Source: Datisca glomerata (taxonomy: Eukaryota > Streptophyta > Magnoliopsida > Cucurbitales > Datiscaceae). From it: a stretch of DNA of 64,000 nucleotides. Position 1 is the stretch's first letter, and each line of letters starts with the position of its first letter. This document shows, piece by piece, positions 35,944 to 46,749 of this stretch. Position numbers and translations under genes: made by a program. The stretch is from the NCBI GenBank assembly GCA_003255025.1, contig QANY01011423.1, positions 702,788 to 766,787 of the forward strand. The letters run 5' to 3'. The notes under the pieces are model-generated. The model saw only the letters and a list, made by a program, of their open reading frames with translations. It was not told where the DNA came from and did no database searches.

Positions 35944-36840
35944 TGTAAATGATTTTTTCTGTTTATCCAAGAGAATAATGATAAAGCCTAATTTTTTATA
36001 AGTGTTAATCAGAAAGAATGTGAGGAGAATTTAAGAGTAAGAGAAGTTATTAGAGACTCTCAGGGTTTTCTTTTTTAGTTGTCTTGAATGTGTTCTTCTT
36101 CTAATACATTGGCCTTTATATAGATTTTCCAAATCCCATGTTTAAATTAAAATAATAATATAAAAAGAAGCACTCATTATTCTTAGGGATCACACTTGTT
36201 CGTGGGGATCATTCTGGGATCACACCTGTTCGTGGGGATCATTCTGCTGGGTATGACCCTTTTTTTCTTTTTGTCTCACACAATCGCCAATCAATCATGG
36301 TCACTTGGCGATTTCTTATGGATTGGTGGTCTATCAATCTGTATCATCTGAGTATTTTCAGCACTCACTAAATCAATCACTGTCACTTGTCTGTCATCTC
36401 GGGTCTTTTCGAATGTCTCTGTTCTTCTTCTCTTCATTCCTTTCTCGTTCTGGTGAGGTCTCACACTTCAGTATTATTTCCTGTTCTGGGCTCTTCCCAC
36501 TTCAGCATTCTTTCGCTCTAACGAGATCTCCCGCTTCAGCGTTCTTTCCTATCCTGACGAGGTCTCTCACTTCTGGGCTCTTCCCATTTTGACGAGGCCT
36601 TGTGTTTCAACGTTCTTTCCCGCTCTGACGAGGTCTCCCGCTCCAGCGTTCTTTCCCGCTCTAACGAGATCTCCCGCTTCAATGTTCTTCTCGTTCTGAC
36701 GGGGTCTCCCTCTTCTGGGCTCTTCCCGCTTTGACGAGGCTTCCGTTCTGACGAAGTATCCCGCTTCTGCATTTTTTCACGCGCCCTCTCAAGATTCGTT
36801 CTTTCTGTACACATATTTTGGGTGATTTTTTCTCTATTCA
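35944..36840 (-). repeat. 5' LTR of element B
   Basis: This is 897 bp and upstream of gag on the minus strand. It contains a 29-bp tandem duplication near 36186-36245 (gggatcaca(c)ttgttcgtgg repeated) and the roughly 35-bp repeat stretch (36440-36770) seen in the other LTR. Confidence 0.92.
36113..36123 (-). promoter_or_regulatory. TATA box in the 5' LTR of element B
   Basis: The minus strand reads CTATATAAAGG, a near-ideal plant TATA box. The equivalent box is conserved in the other LTR (28060s) and in element A (24784-24795). Transcription would run toward gag. Confidence 0.65.
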
Positions 36841-36845
36841 TTTCC

Positions 36846-38074
36846 ATTCTTATAATTTGATTTTTTTTTAATTATAAATATTTTTTTTAATTATAAATAT
36901 ATCAATCACATTTAATATAACTGCACCATTCCCATAATTCTACTTTTATATTATTATTTTTTCAATCACATAATTTGTTATATTCAACTATGGTTAATAG
37001 ATGTTGTCCGAATCTTATTACTTAACTGTCTGAATCTGATTGTAATAAACTTTTACAATAAAATGTGTAAATATTTTATCTTAGATAATATTCATTTAAT
37101 AGATATCGTCCCATTACAATAATCGCGAACAATAAAATGTGTAAATATGTTGCCTAAGTTAATAATCATTTAATAGATCTGTACATATGATAATTATTGT
37201 CAAAATTTATGAATGCCAACTAATAGATACTAGCAAATAAACAGTTCTTGTCAATATTTATAGATGGTAGATTTTTATAGAAAACTCTTATTATTATCAT
37301 TTTACTTAAGCGATAGTCGTAGCAGCAAATTCTTTATCTTCAAAAATTTAGGAAACAACCATTATGACAGAATAAAAGAAATTTACTTTCTAACGCACGA
37401 AAAAACGAAATTTTGTTATCTTCCCTTCTTATTCCATAAATCGTTTACTAAAATTGGAGTAGGTGGACACTGTAAAATTAAGATTTTGCGAGTTCATTAA
37501 GTCACCTAATTGACTATTCCATGTTGACGATTTGTTTATACTAGTTATTTAGCATGTGATTTGTTTTATCAATATGTACAGTACCTTATGGTGTTACACG
37601 GTTCAATACTATTTATAGTAGATGAAAATATCAATATAGTGGCAGCTAATGAAATTCAATTGATTATTACTTAGTGTTAAAATATGTACGAATGAGAACA
37701 AAATAAAATGTTTTTCTTTTGCCATTAAAATAAAAAGAAATACACAACAAGATAGGGATAAAATGTCAAAGTTAATGATACACTTGTCTAAAATAAACAC
37801 GGAAATATAAAAAAAAATCTCTAAATTAATTACTAATTGATAATTAATAGTAATATTAATAAAGAACTAAATATTTTATTAAATTTTATTAAGTCAATCG
37901 GTTTTGTAGTTTAACGCGGCGTTGTTAAATTATTTACATAGTAAAAGTTTATGAGATGTTCATAAACTATGTACGTATTGTCAATAAGTAATTATCTGGT
38001 GTTTTTCAATACATGTTACATAATTTTGTTTTAAAAGAATTTAAATATAGTTGTCTAATTATTTTTGTTTGAAA
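36846..38074. other. AT-rich intergenic DNA
   Basis: No gene is seen. The stretch near 37000-37260 repeats a motif (aataaaatgtgtaaatat, then catttaatagat) two to three times. The frame at 37264-37500 has no family resemblance. Confidence 0.5.
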
Positions 38075-38189
38075 CAGCACTTTATTAGATATTAAAAAAC
38101 AGGAAACAAGCTACAAGAGGCATACTCCAAGAAAGTTACAGCCCCTCAAGGAGAATTACCTAGTAAATGAGGTGGGAGGTTCCAACCAG

Positions 38190-38880
38190 CAACAAGTCAT
38201 CTATTAATGGGGGAATCATGAACGAATTGCAAGTTCCATAACCTATCTATAACAGCATTAACAATAACCCTAGATATGTTAACCCTATCCTTCACCGTAC
38301 CTTCAAAAATTCTAGCATTCCTTTCACTCCATATATTATAAACAAGGGAGTCAAAAGCAAGCCTAAGGATAAGGCTTCTAAAATCCTTTTTCCTAGTATT
38401 GGTAGCAAGCCACTCATCCATTTGATCACAACTTGAAACAAAGCAATTGAAATCACAAGCTTGAGTGATGGTTGTCCACACACTACAAGCAAAAGAGTAT
38501 TCAAACAAAAGATGATTCCTACTCTCTATGTGGTTACATCAAAACATACAATCACTGTCTATAGATACCCAAACTAAGAATTTTATCCTAAGTAGATAAC
38601 TATCCTACAAGCCAACCAACTAATGAAACTATGCTTAGGGATATTACAGGAGAACCAGACAAAACCATTTTTGGCCACCTTAGCAGCATTTTGTTTGACG
38701 ACATAGTAGGCAGAGGAGGTAGAGAACCTACAATCCAGGGCAAGGTCCCAAATCCACCTATCAGGGCCAGGGTTCAAGGGGGAATGGATGAAGAGGCAGA
38801 TTTGATGAAGATGAGAACAGTGGAATTTGTCATAGGTCAATGCCAGTTGCCCTACCTGATATCCATTAGTATCCAAGTTT
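38190..38880 (-). pseudogene. LINE 1 C-terminal region (zf-RVT part)
   Basis: Minus-strand frames at 38583-38876 (DRWIWDLALDCRFSTSSAYYVVKQNAAK, then GFVWFSCNIPKHSFISWLA given here in part) and 38197-38508 (FEYSFACSVWTTI, LRLAFDSLVYNIWSERNARIF) match the region after the LINE reverse transcriptase. They include the IPKHSFISWLA and YNIWSERNARIF hallmark segments. A frameshift lies between them. Confidence 0.85.
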
Positions 38881-39599
38881 CAGCCACTGTCAAGGACCAA
38901 ATTCCTCTTAAATCTATTGATGACCACTCCAAGATTATGCAAAGGATCACCCCGAAGGGATGTGTTCAATCATCACTAATCCTGGAATAGCAACACTTAG
39001 TGAACTAGCTTACAGCCTTCAGGAGCTTCCTCCACACCCATGAGCAATCATTGGGGGTCTTGACTGTGAACATGGTATCATTTTTTAGGAAGTGGGTGTG
39101 ACACCACTTACTCCATAGAGAGCCAGTAGGGTTGGTAATAAGGAATCATAGGTGCTTGGTAGTGCAACAGAGTTCCAAGTAGTGAGGTCCTTCAACCCTA
39201 AAACACCACACTCTTTAGGCTGGAACACATCCACCCACCCAACTTTGGAGCTTGTATGTCTCATTTCATTACCAGACTAGAGATACTTTCTTAAAATGGA
39301 CTGGATATCCTTAAGAAATCTCTAAGGTAAGACAAACAGACCAACCCAAAAACCTTGAATGGCAACCAAAATAGACTAAATGAGTTGCAACATGCCTGGA
39401 AAAGAGAGATGTTTGGCTTCCCAAGCTTTAATCCTGTAAGTGATCTTGTCCATAAGCTTATTACAACCATTCTTACCTAGCCAGGTAGAAATCAAGGGAA
39501 GACCAAGGTACCTGACTGGAAGCACTCCAGCCTAGAAATTCAGCAAACTAAGGAATTGGTGATGAAGGTACTCAGAAACCCCTTAGAAGAACGTATGAC

Positions 39600-40413
39600 T
39601 TTTAGAAGGATTTGGATTTAGCCCTGTCATCAGGAAGACGAGGTCCAGATATCCATAATCGATCTGAGAGACTCAACTTTGCACTTGGAGAAGATAAAAA
39701 AGTCATTAGCAAAACAAAGGTTCACAATTCGAAGCTATTTACATTTCCAGTAGAATTGGAACTTAGGGAAAGAAGTAGTGTATTGGAGTAATCATGTGAG
39801 AGCCTCCATCACTATAACAAATAGGTAAGGAGAGATATGATCCCTTTGCCTCAAGCTTCTGGTTCCCTTGAGGTACCCATACATTTCCCCATTGAAGTTG
39901 ACTGAGAAAGAAGTAGTAGTGATATAGTCTATGATTCACTTGTAGAAATGGGAGGGATACCAATACAGTTGATGCATGAGAAATAAACTGTCAATTTGCA
40001 CAATCATAGGTTTTCATAAGATCAGCCTTGATAGCACAATTGTTGCTTATGTGGTAGTTCCTAATAAGCTCCTGAGAAAGGAAGATGTTATCAGCAATCC
40101 TCCTCCCTAGGATAAAAGCACTCTGATTGCACATGATCACAAAAGGAAGCACTATTTTCAACCTGTTGGCAAAGATCATGGATATGCTCTTGTAAATCAT
40201 GTTATACCAGGAGATAGGTCTGAAGTCATTCACAAACTGAGGGTGGTCAACCTTAGGTACCAGAGAAATAACAGTATGATTGAACAGGTTCAAAGGGGCG
40301 CCATTGTTAAAAAAGTCCAAAATTGCACTATAGACATCACTTTTTACCACAGTCCAAGCTTTCTTGAAGAAGCCAGAGGTATGCATAACTCTGATGTTAT
40401 TTTTGTTATGCAT
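39600..40413 (-). pseudogene. LINE 1 reverse transcriptase
   Basis: The 140-codon minus-strand frame 39991-40413 carries FFKKAWTVVKSDVYSAILDF, ISLVPKVDHPQFVNDFRPIS and NQSAFILGRRIADNI, the standard plant LINE reverse-transcriptase order. Downstream, in shifted frames, come the palm region (SPYLFVIVMEAL, about 39810-39850) and a catalytic-box string FADDFFIF (about 39690-39715). The Asp-Asp pair is visible, but frameshifts inactivate it. Confidence 0.9.
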
Positions 40414-40477
40414 TGGCTAGCTTCTAACCATGCCAATATCATATGTCAACGGAGGTAATGATTAACCCTCTAGTCAA

Positions 40478-40660
40478 GTTTTAAAATTAAAGGCTCGCGT
40501 TTGCACGCACTACCTCAGATCCTCTCATCCCTGCAACCTAAATGATGGATCGGCAATGGTTGTTGGGGCTATTTGGCTAGCGTGTTGGACACGCGAAAGT
40601 TGGAATTAGGACTGAATGATATCAAGCTGGTTAAAGACTTCCCGAAAATTTTTCCTGAGA
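40478..40660 (+). pseudogene. Ty3/gypsy pol fragment, left half
   Basis: The plus strand reads GYLASVLDTRKLELGLNDIK, then LVKDFPKIFPE, the stretch between protease and reverse transcriptase in chromovirus-type gypsy elements. It stops where the copia LTR begins at 40661 and resumes at 49013. Element identity beyond 'gypsy, chromovirus-like' is not decided. Confidence 0.8.
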
Positions 40661-42814
40661 TGTTGTCACGCATACAAGATTAGGAATCATATATATCTTA
40701 TAATCTTTTTCAATCAGTCAGGATCTATTATATAATTATAAGTTAAATCTACAACATACAAGATTAGGAATCATATACTTCTTGTAGTTTATATCAAGTG
40801 TCCTTGTAAAAAATAATCGATCTTGCGTTCCCATGAAATCATTCCAACGATCAGTAGACTTCGAGATTCACACTAAGATCTTCCAAGTAAATCCCCAATG
40901 TACTAGGACGTGCGTGGGCACGTAGAATATTACAAAATACTTTTTCTGTCTCTAGATATTCTCAACACATGAGATCTAGAGATTTACTGAGAATGAATTT
41001 AGTGAGACGACTCTCTAAATGAACGTGATGATTATTCTTTTTAAGATTTGATTAACGTTTAATCACAGAAAAAAAATTCTCTGATACCAAACAGGTTCTC
41101 AATTCAACTCTTGATCGGCAAACTGATGATTTAATCAACTGATTACATCCTCTTATTTCCAACAACTCAGGCCATTAAAATGTCCCACTACAATTGATAA
41201 TTTTATAATTAAATATCATTTCAGTTTATCCCTAAAAATCTGATACGTCATTATCTAGAATATATGCAGATATTATTTTAATGGCTTACAATTGTGTACA
41301 ATTGCAGTGTGTCGTGAGCCAGCACAGTATCTCACAGCACTATTGTAGTGTCATGTGGCACTATAGTGTGGCACACTCACTATTATAGTGTCACGTGACA
41401 CCACAGTAGTCCATGTCAAATTCTGGTATCCTATCAGTGATTGACACGTGGCTATTACTGTGAATTAAATATTTATTTTAATTAGATAATTATCTAGATA
41501 TTAGTTAATTCAAAATTAACATATCTGATTATCCCTATCAACTAACTTATCTGTTATTTCACAAATAACAGATTCAGTTGATTTAATTTATTATCTAATA
41601 ATAATTTAATTATCTACTTTCATAAATTAGATATTTTGTCTCACTTATCGATAATTATTTATATATATATATATATATAATTTCCAAAAATAGTATTTAA
41701 AAATCCAAATAATTCAATTACTTAATTCTTAATTAATTAATCACTCATAATTATCTCATAATTATGTACTTGACCCAGAATAAAAAAAAATTTGCAATTC
41801 AGTCCATTTCTCATTTCCTGAAATATTCACAGCGTAATATAGAGGTGGCATGGAGATCATTGATTATAATCCTAAGTCCCAATAAACCAGATTATTAAAT
41901 AAACACTTTAATTAAATAATTTTATTTATTAATTTCATTATTACTCTACTATAAATATAGAATTGCACTCTAAGAGATTATAGAGTGTATTTACAGAGTA
42001 TTCTCATGTTGTCGACTGATATAATCATTTCATGTAGTTCTGTCCTCCAATTATTGGTTCGTAAATTAGAACTCATCAAAATTATCATTTTACCCTTCTA
42101 ATCACCTCTTGATCCTTAAGTACCATTAATCCACTAGGGAATGGCTAACTTATAATCTTATTATAAATTTGAGCTCAATAACCATTCAATTCTAACACTT
42201 AAGGAAATCAATATACGATCCGTTAGAAAAGTTTAGATTCTAAATCTTGTAAGATCATGTCCCTAACCATCCACATCACTGCATCTCCAAAACAAAAATC
42301 ACTAGCCTGATTAACTAACAGACCTTAAAGAGTGAATCAAAAGATCCAGTAGACATGCATAGGAGTTCATGACTACTCAAGATTCATACTAATCTACTTA
42401 TGATCATCAAATTGATGTGTATGAAATCTTTATGATAAACAACACATTAATAAAGATATTAATTCACATCGATCGTGTCATATATAATCTTATTATATAA
42501 AGTACATTCACTAAGATGGCAATCCACATCAATGATGTGGATCTAGATCACACGCACTCATAATGCTTAGTGAACCGTACTAGCAACCGATTTCATAGTT
42601 TAATATGTTGCTGACAATTTTATTTATTTTCTATGATTTTAATCCTCTCGTACTAATACAAGATCATGGTCTCATTAATGAATATAGAATTTTCATATAT
42701 TTATATAAGTTATTCAACAATAATTTAAAAGAACAATTATAAGAAAAATGTAATCCTCATTAAATTTCATATCAAAATGTCAATACACATGTTTTGAGAG
42801 CATAACCCCCAACA
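40661..42814 (-). repeat. 3' LTR of copia element D
   Basis: Shared long words with the right LTR include gatcttgcgttccca, gaaatcattccaacgatca, ctgttatttcacaaataacag and agatccagtagacatgcatag. It ends cataacccccaaca. The word catacaagattaggaatcat appears twice (40671 and 40756), which marks rearrangement at the left end. Confidence 0.9.
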
Positions 42815-42829
42815 GTCTCCCATTTTCCC

Positions 42830-43520
42830 TAAAGCAAATGTGGCATCTCTTTTAATCTCGTGTTACGCACGTGACCCTCAAATTACTTCACATGAAGCGT
42901 CTTTGTAAAAGGATCAGCCATGTTCTTTTCCAATACTATCTTCATAACAGTCATATCCCCTCGATGCACGATCTCTCTTACAAGATGATTTTTTTTTTAT
43001 GTGCTTGCCGCTATTATGACTCAGTTTCTTAGAATTTTCTACCGCCCTACTTTTATCACAGTACAGTATCAGTGGTTGTCCATATCTAGAACTACTTCCA
43101 GATCAGAATAGAACTTTCTAAGCTATACCGTCTCTTTCGCAGCTTCACAAGCTGCTATATATTCAGCTTTCATGGTGGAATCTACAATTCTGGATTGTTT
43201 AATACTTCTCTAGGCTACAGCTCCTCCACCTAGGGTGAATACTGATCCAGACATCGATTTTTGACTATCTATGTGTGATTAAAAATCAGAATCAGTATAT
43301 TCCATGGGGTTCAGGTCTCCACATGAATAAACAAGCATATATTTTCTCGTTCTCCTAAGATACTTGAGAATGTACTTCACTGCGATCCAATGTTCCAAAC
43401 CTTGATTTGATTGATAACGATTGACAATTCCCACTACATAACAGATGTTCGGTCTCGTACATAACATGACATACATGAGACTTTCAACTGCTGAAGCATA
43501 GGGAACCTTTCTCATATCCT
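42830..43520 (-). pseudogene. Copia RNase H of element D
   Basis: On the minus strand a stop-interrupted copia C-terminus reads MRKVPYASAVESLMYVMLC, RPNICYVVGIVNRYQSNQG and YILKYLRRTRKYMLVYS. Further downstream come SVFTLGGGAV, STMKAEYIAACEAAKETV and an ADPFTKTL end. It is joined directly to the protease region, so the intervening integrase and reverse transcriptase are missing. Confidence 0.9.
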
Positions 43521-43529
43521 CTTCCTCTT

Positions 43530-44776
43530 GAGACTTTCTAAGTCATACCATTAGAATTATTTAACGCATGTTTAGTCGGTTTAAGTATATACAGTCCATT
43601 TAGAACTTTAGCATGACAGATATCGAATCCACTTAGAAATAATAAAATATTTATTAATGAAAGAAACTTCGAATAACTGTTCTTGAAAAATGAAAGAGTA
43701 GTCAAATTCCTTGAAAAATCAGGAATATAATAAACATCGTTCAAAACTAAGTAATTATATCCAAAAATAAATGGACTGTCCCTAATGCTTTAGCTGACAT
43801 GGGCGCATCACTGCCAACTTTCAAAACGACCTCGCCATCAGCCAGCTCCCTTGACAAATCAAGCATCTACAAAGAAGAACATACATAGTTAGTAGCTCCT
43901 GAATCAAGTATCCAAGATGACAAATCATATTCCAATAAACAAGCTTCAAGTACAGGTAATCATATTTACCTTTCTTTTTTATTTCAGAGAAATACTTGTT
44001 ACAGTTTCTCTTCCAATGACCTTCAACCCCACAGTGGAAACACTTTCCTTTAGGCTTGCAGTCTTTCTTGTTCTTCTTGGCTTTCGGCGATATCTTGGCT
44101 TTCTTTACTCTTTTGTTCTTACTCTTGTCCTTACCATTGTTATTCTTCCTTTCCTTGTTCTTAACAACATTGGAAGAAGGATTTTGCTTGAAAACATTTG
44201 CCTCGCCCTCTTTAGTCATTCTAAAATTGAGTGACTCAAAAGTCTGTAATCATTCAACAATTAGGTCATGCTGAATTATAATTTCTACATAACATAGTTG
44301 GTCGTGAACGTAGAAAATCTAGATGGGCGACTCTAACTTGAGTCTGCTATTAATGGTCACATCATGTACTTATGTCACATGCATTATGTTGATCATGTTC
44401 AAAACATGTTCTCGAATATAAGTATCCTTCCTCATCTCATAGCTCCTAGTGGGCTCATAACGACTTTAATCGGACTGCTGTCTAAACATTGCCTTTAAAG
44501 ATTCCATAATCTCATAGACAGTCTCCATGCTTTCATGTTTGGTTCTTAAAACATCATTCGTACTCACAAATATGTAACACTTCACCTTGTTGTTTGATAT
44601 GATCCAAGCATCATATTTGTCTCTAACATTCTTGGGAGCGTTAGCAGCTGGCTACTCAAGACATTTCTCAGTAAGAATGAACTTATGTTCATATTTGATT
44701 TCCAACGTACGAAATTATCACCATTCAATTTTTTAAGAGCGAGTAAAGCAGTAACAAGGTTACATATGGTAGACAT
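43530..44776 (-). pseudogene. Copia gag and protease region of element D
   Basis: The frame opens at 44776 with MSTICNLVTALLALKKLNGD, then NFVRWKSNMNI, a copia gag start. A lysine-rich linker and one CCHC knuckle (CFHCGVEGHWKRNC, near 44000-44045) follow at 43821-44219. The post-protease segment is at 43538-43744 (DVYYIPDFSRNLTTLSFF, then VLNGLYILKP). Frames shift between these parts. Confidence 0.9.
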
Positions 44777-44789
44777 AATATTGATAACT

Positions 44790-46735
44790 GAAATTTAAAA
44801 TATATACGATTCAATATAATTGATAAATATCTAAAACTTGAAAAGTAAACGTGATGCATGAATTGAATCATAATAAACACATAAAAATTAGCATTTATTA
44901 ATCACGATAAAGGAACCCAACGATTAATGTGTCGCCTTAGGGTCGGTATGATTAACCTCAAACTGTCTATGAGACATTCTCGTCCTTATTAATTAAAACT
45001 TAAAATATCTTATTTTTTCTTTTAACAATAAGGTATGGTTGGTGAAGTCACAATTATTCACATGAAAGCTTAATTGTGACTTTGTGAGTGTAATCCATCA
45101 TTTCAGATTCATGACTTCACTTAGAATATGTCGCCTTAGGGTCGGTCAAAATTAAACTACATCACTTCCTCATATCTTCTAAAGAAGTCCAACCTTGGTA
45201 TTGGTACAGCTCGAAACATTCCTTAAGGGGATGAAAATAAAGACATTTCTAGGCTCTTACTACACCTCACGGTGTTATACTAATGATGGAGACCATAGGT
45301 TATGTCAACCTTCTCTCACTCACTATTTTAAGATAATGTGGTTCTATTTTAACTAATCAACTAATTCCAAATTTTTACTAGTTAAAATAATAACCCTATG
45401 AATATTTAATTATCAGTTAATCTAATCTAATTAGTCTAAGTTCATTTAACTTTCGGAAGCGCCTAAGTCATAATTAGGTGAACTTAGATTAACTAATTAA
45501 TTATATTCATCAAACTTTAATAAAACTCTATTACTAAAGTCGGTTAACCTAAAGGTTACTATAACCTTTAGTACGGTGTGATCATCAAGTTTTAACTACT
45601 TAAAACCTAGCAGTTTATATGCAATTGATTTCATAAAACAATACATATAAACATAGTAGGACAATCCTAATAAATCATATTTCTACAGATGAGATGCATG
45701 ATTAAATAAAATTGTGTGAACTTTTTATGTATGGCATGTGATCGACTAATGCATGGACATGTTATCAAACATAACAATTAAAAAATTATTTAATAATTAA
45801 ATAAAATAATAATGGCCGAGTGACTATTGGGTATTTTTAAATTACAACCCTTGAAATAAAGAAATAAAATTATAAAGTGAACTTCAAGAATACATATTTT
45901 CTAAATATTGCATTCTTCTCCTGATATCCATATTCATAATCTTCAAACTTTGAACAAAATCTTTTTTAATTAAAAAACTATTTTTCTTAATTAAAATAAT
46001 TTCTATAATTATCTATTTTAATATAGTTGACTTTGACTTAGTCAAATAAATACTTTATTTGATTTGGTCAAACACAATCAACCTATTAATTTTTAATTTT
46101 CTTAAAATAAAATTATAATTAATTTTAAAATTACATTAATTTTAAAATTTGAAAGGATAATTAGAAGAGTTTGAGTTTTAATGAAACACTTAGCTAAAAT
46201 AGAGTTGGTTGCATGGTTTGTTGGAAATTTTCCTAAAACATGACAACAATTGTCACCGACAATAGAACTCTTCGATTGCGGCCCATCACCACGACTGACC
46301 GTCTCACCACTGGCAACCGCCTGCCACGCCGAGATGCCACTACAAGAGGTACAGTACTGCCGGCATTGTTCACCTCCATCGGAACAGTAAATTTTTGGCA
46401 TGAATAGTGTTTTTGTGGATGAACAGTATTTTCACGGATGAACAGTGTTTTCACATGAACATTAAATTTTTTACATTCGTCTCGTGCGTTTTTCGTCTCC
46501 GCGCATTCAGAATATTTATAATAATATTTAAAATAGAATTACAAAAACTCATGCGCCTCAATTCAGTTCTAGGAAAAATTAAAATACAGCCTAACCCAAT
46601 AAGCAACATACAATTAACGATCCATTATTTTCTATACATTCAAAAAACATAACCATTAATCATCATACATATCTCATATTATATGAATAATGCAAGAAAA
46701 CCACACAACATTTACTATATAAATATATAAAGACC
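44790..46735 (-). other. Long untranslated leader of element D
   Basis: Nearly 2 kb lie between the primer site and the gag start without a credible frame. Near 46390-46460 a segment of about 25 bp with gatgaacagt(g/a)ttttcac is repeated three times, and 46260-46390 is unusually GC-rich for the region. Confidence 0.6.
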
Positions 46736-46748
46736 GCTCTAATACCAC
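46736..46748 (-). promoter_or_regulatory. Primer-binding site of element D
   Basis: The minus strand reads AGTGGTATTAGAGC immediately after the LTR end CCAACA, matching the initiator Met tRNA site (TGGTATCAGAGC) with one change. Confidence 0.9.
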
Positions 46749-46749
46749 T

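Larger units (their letters stand above)
27930..36840 (-). mobile_element. Ty3/gypsy Tat-like element B with antisense gene
   Basis: LTRs at 27930-28849 and 35944-36840 start TGTAAATG and end CTATTCA in plus orientation. A perfect 5-bp duplication, TTTCC, flanks them (27925-27929 and 36841-36845). On the minus strand, gag starts 62 bp inside the right LTR. It is followed by gag-domain, RNase H, a second RNase H and integrase remnants. Protease and most of the reverse transcriptase are deleted. On the plus strand, between the left LTR and the pol end, lies a spliced gene-like region. Dual RNase H and an antisense extra gene are features known for the Tat lineage. Confidence 0.92.
38075..40450 (-). 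mobile_element. 5'-truncated LINE retrotransposon 1
   Basis: On the minus strand the reverse transcriptase starts mid-domain at about 40410 and ends near 38075 with TCTAATAAAGTGC. The order is reverse-transcriptase fingers, palm, connection, then the C-terminal zinc-containing region, as in plant L1-type LINEs. No LTRs are present. I found no convincing target-site duplication. The left edge lies next to gypsy coding sequence (from about 40478), so the LINE may have inserted into, or truncated, that gypsy element. Confidence 0.85.

Noticed and set aside
36536..36847. Arg/Glu-rich minus-strand frame resembling a coiled coil
   Set aside because: It is the translation of the roughly 35-bp repeats of the element B LTR.
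38631..38990. 119-codon plus-strand frame
   Set aside because: It is the antisense shadow of the LINE 1 C-terminal region.
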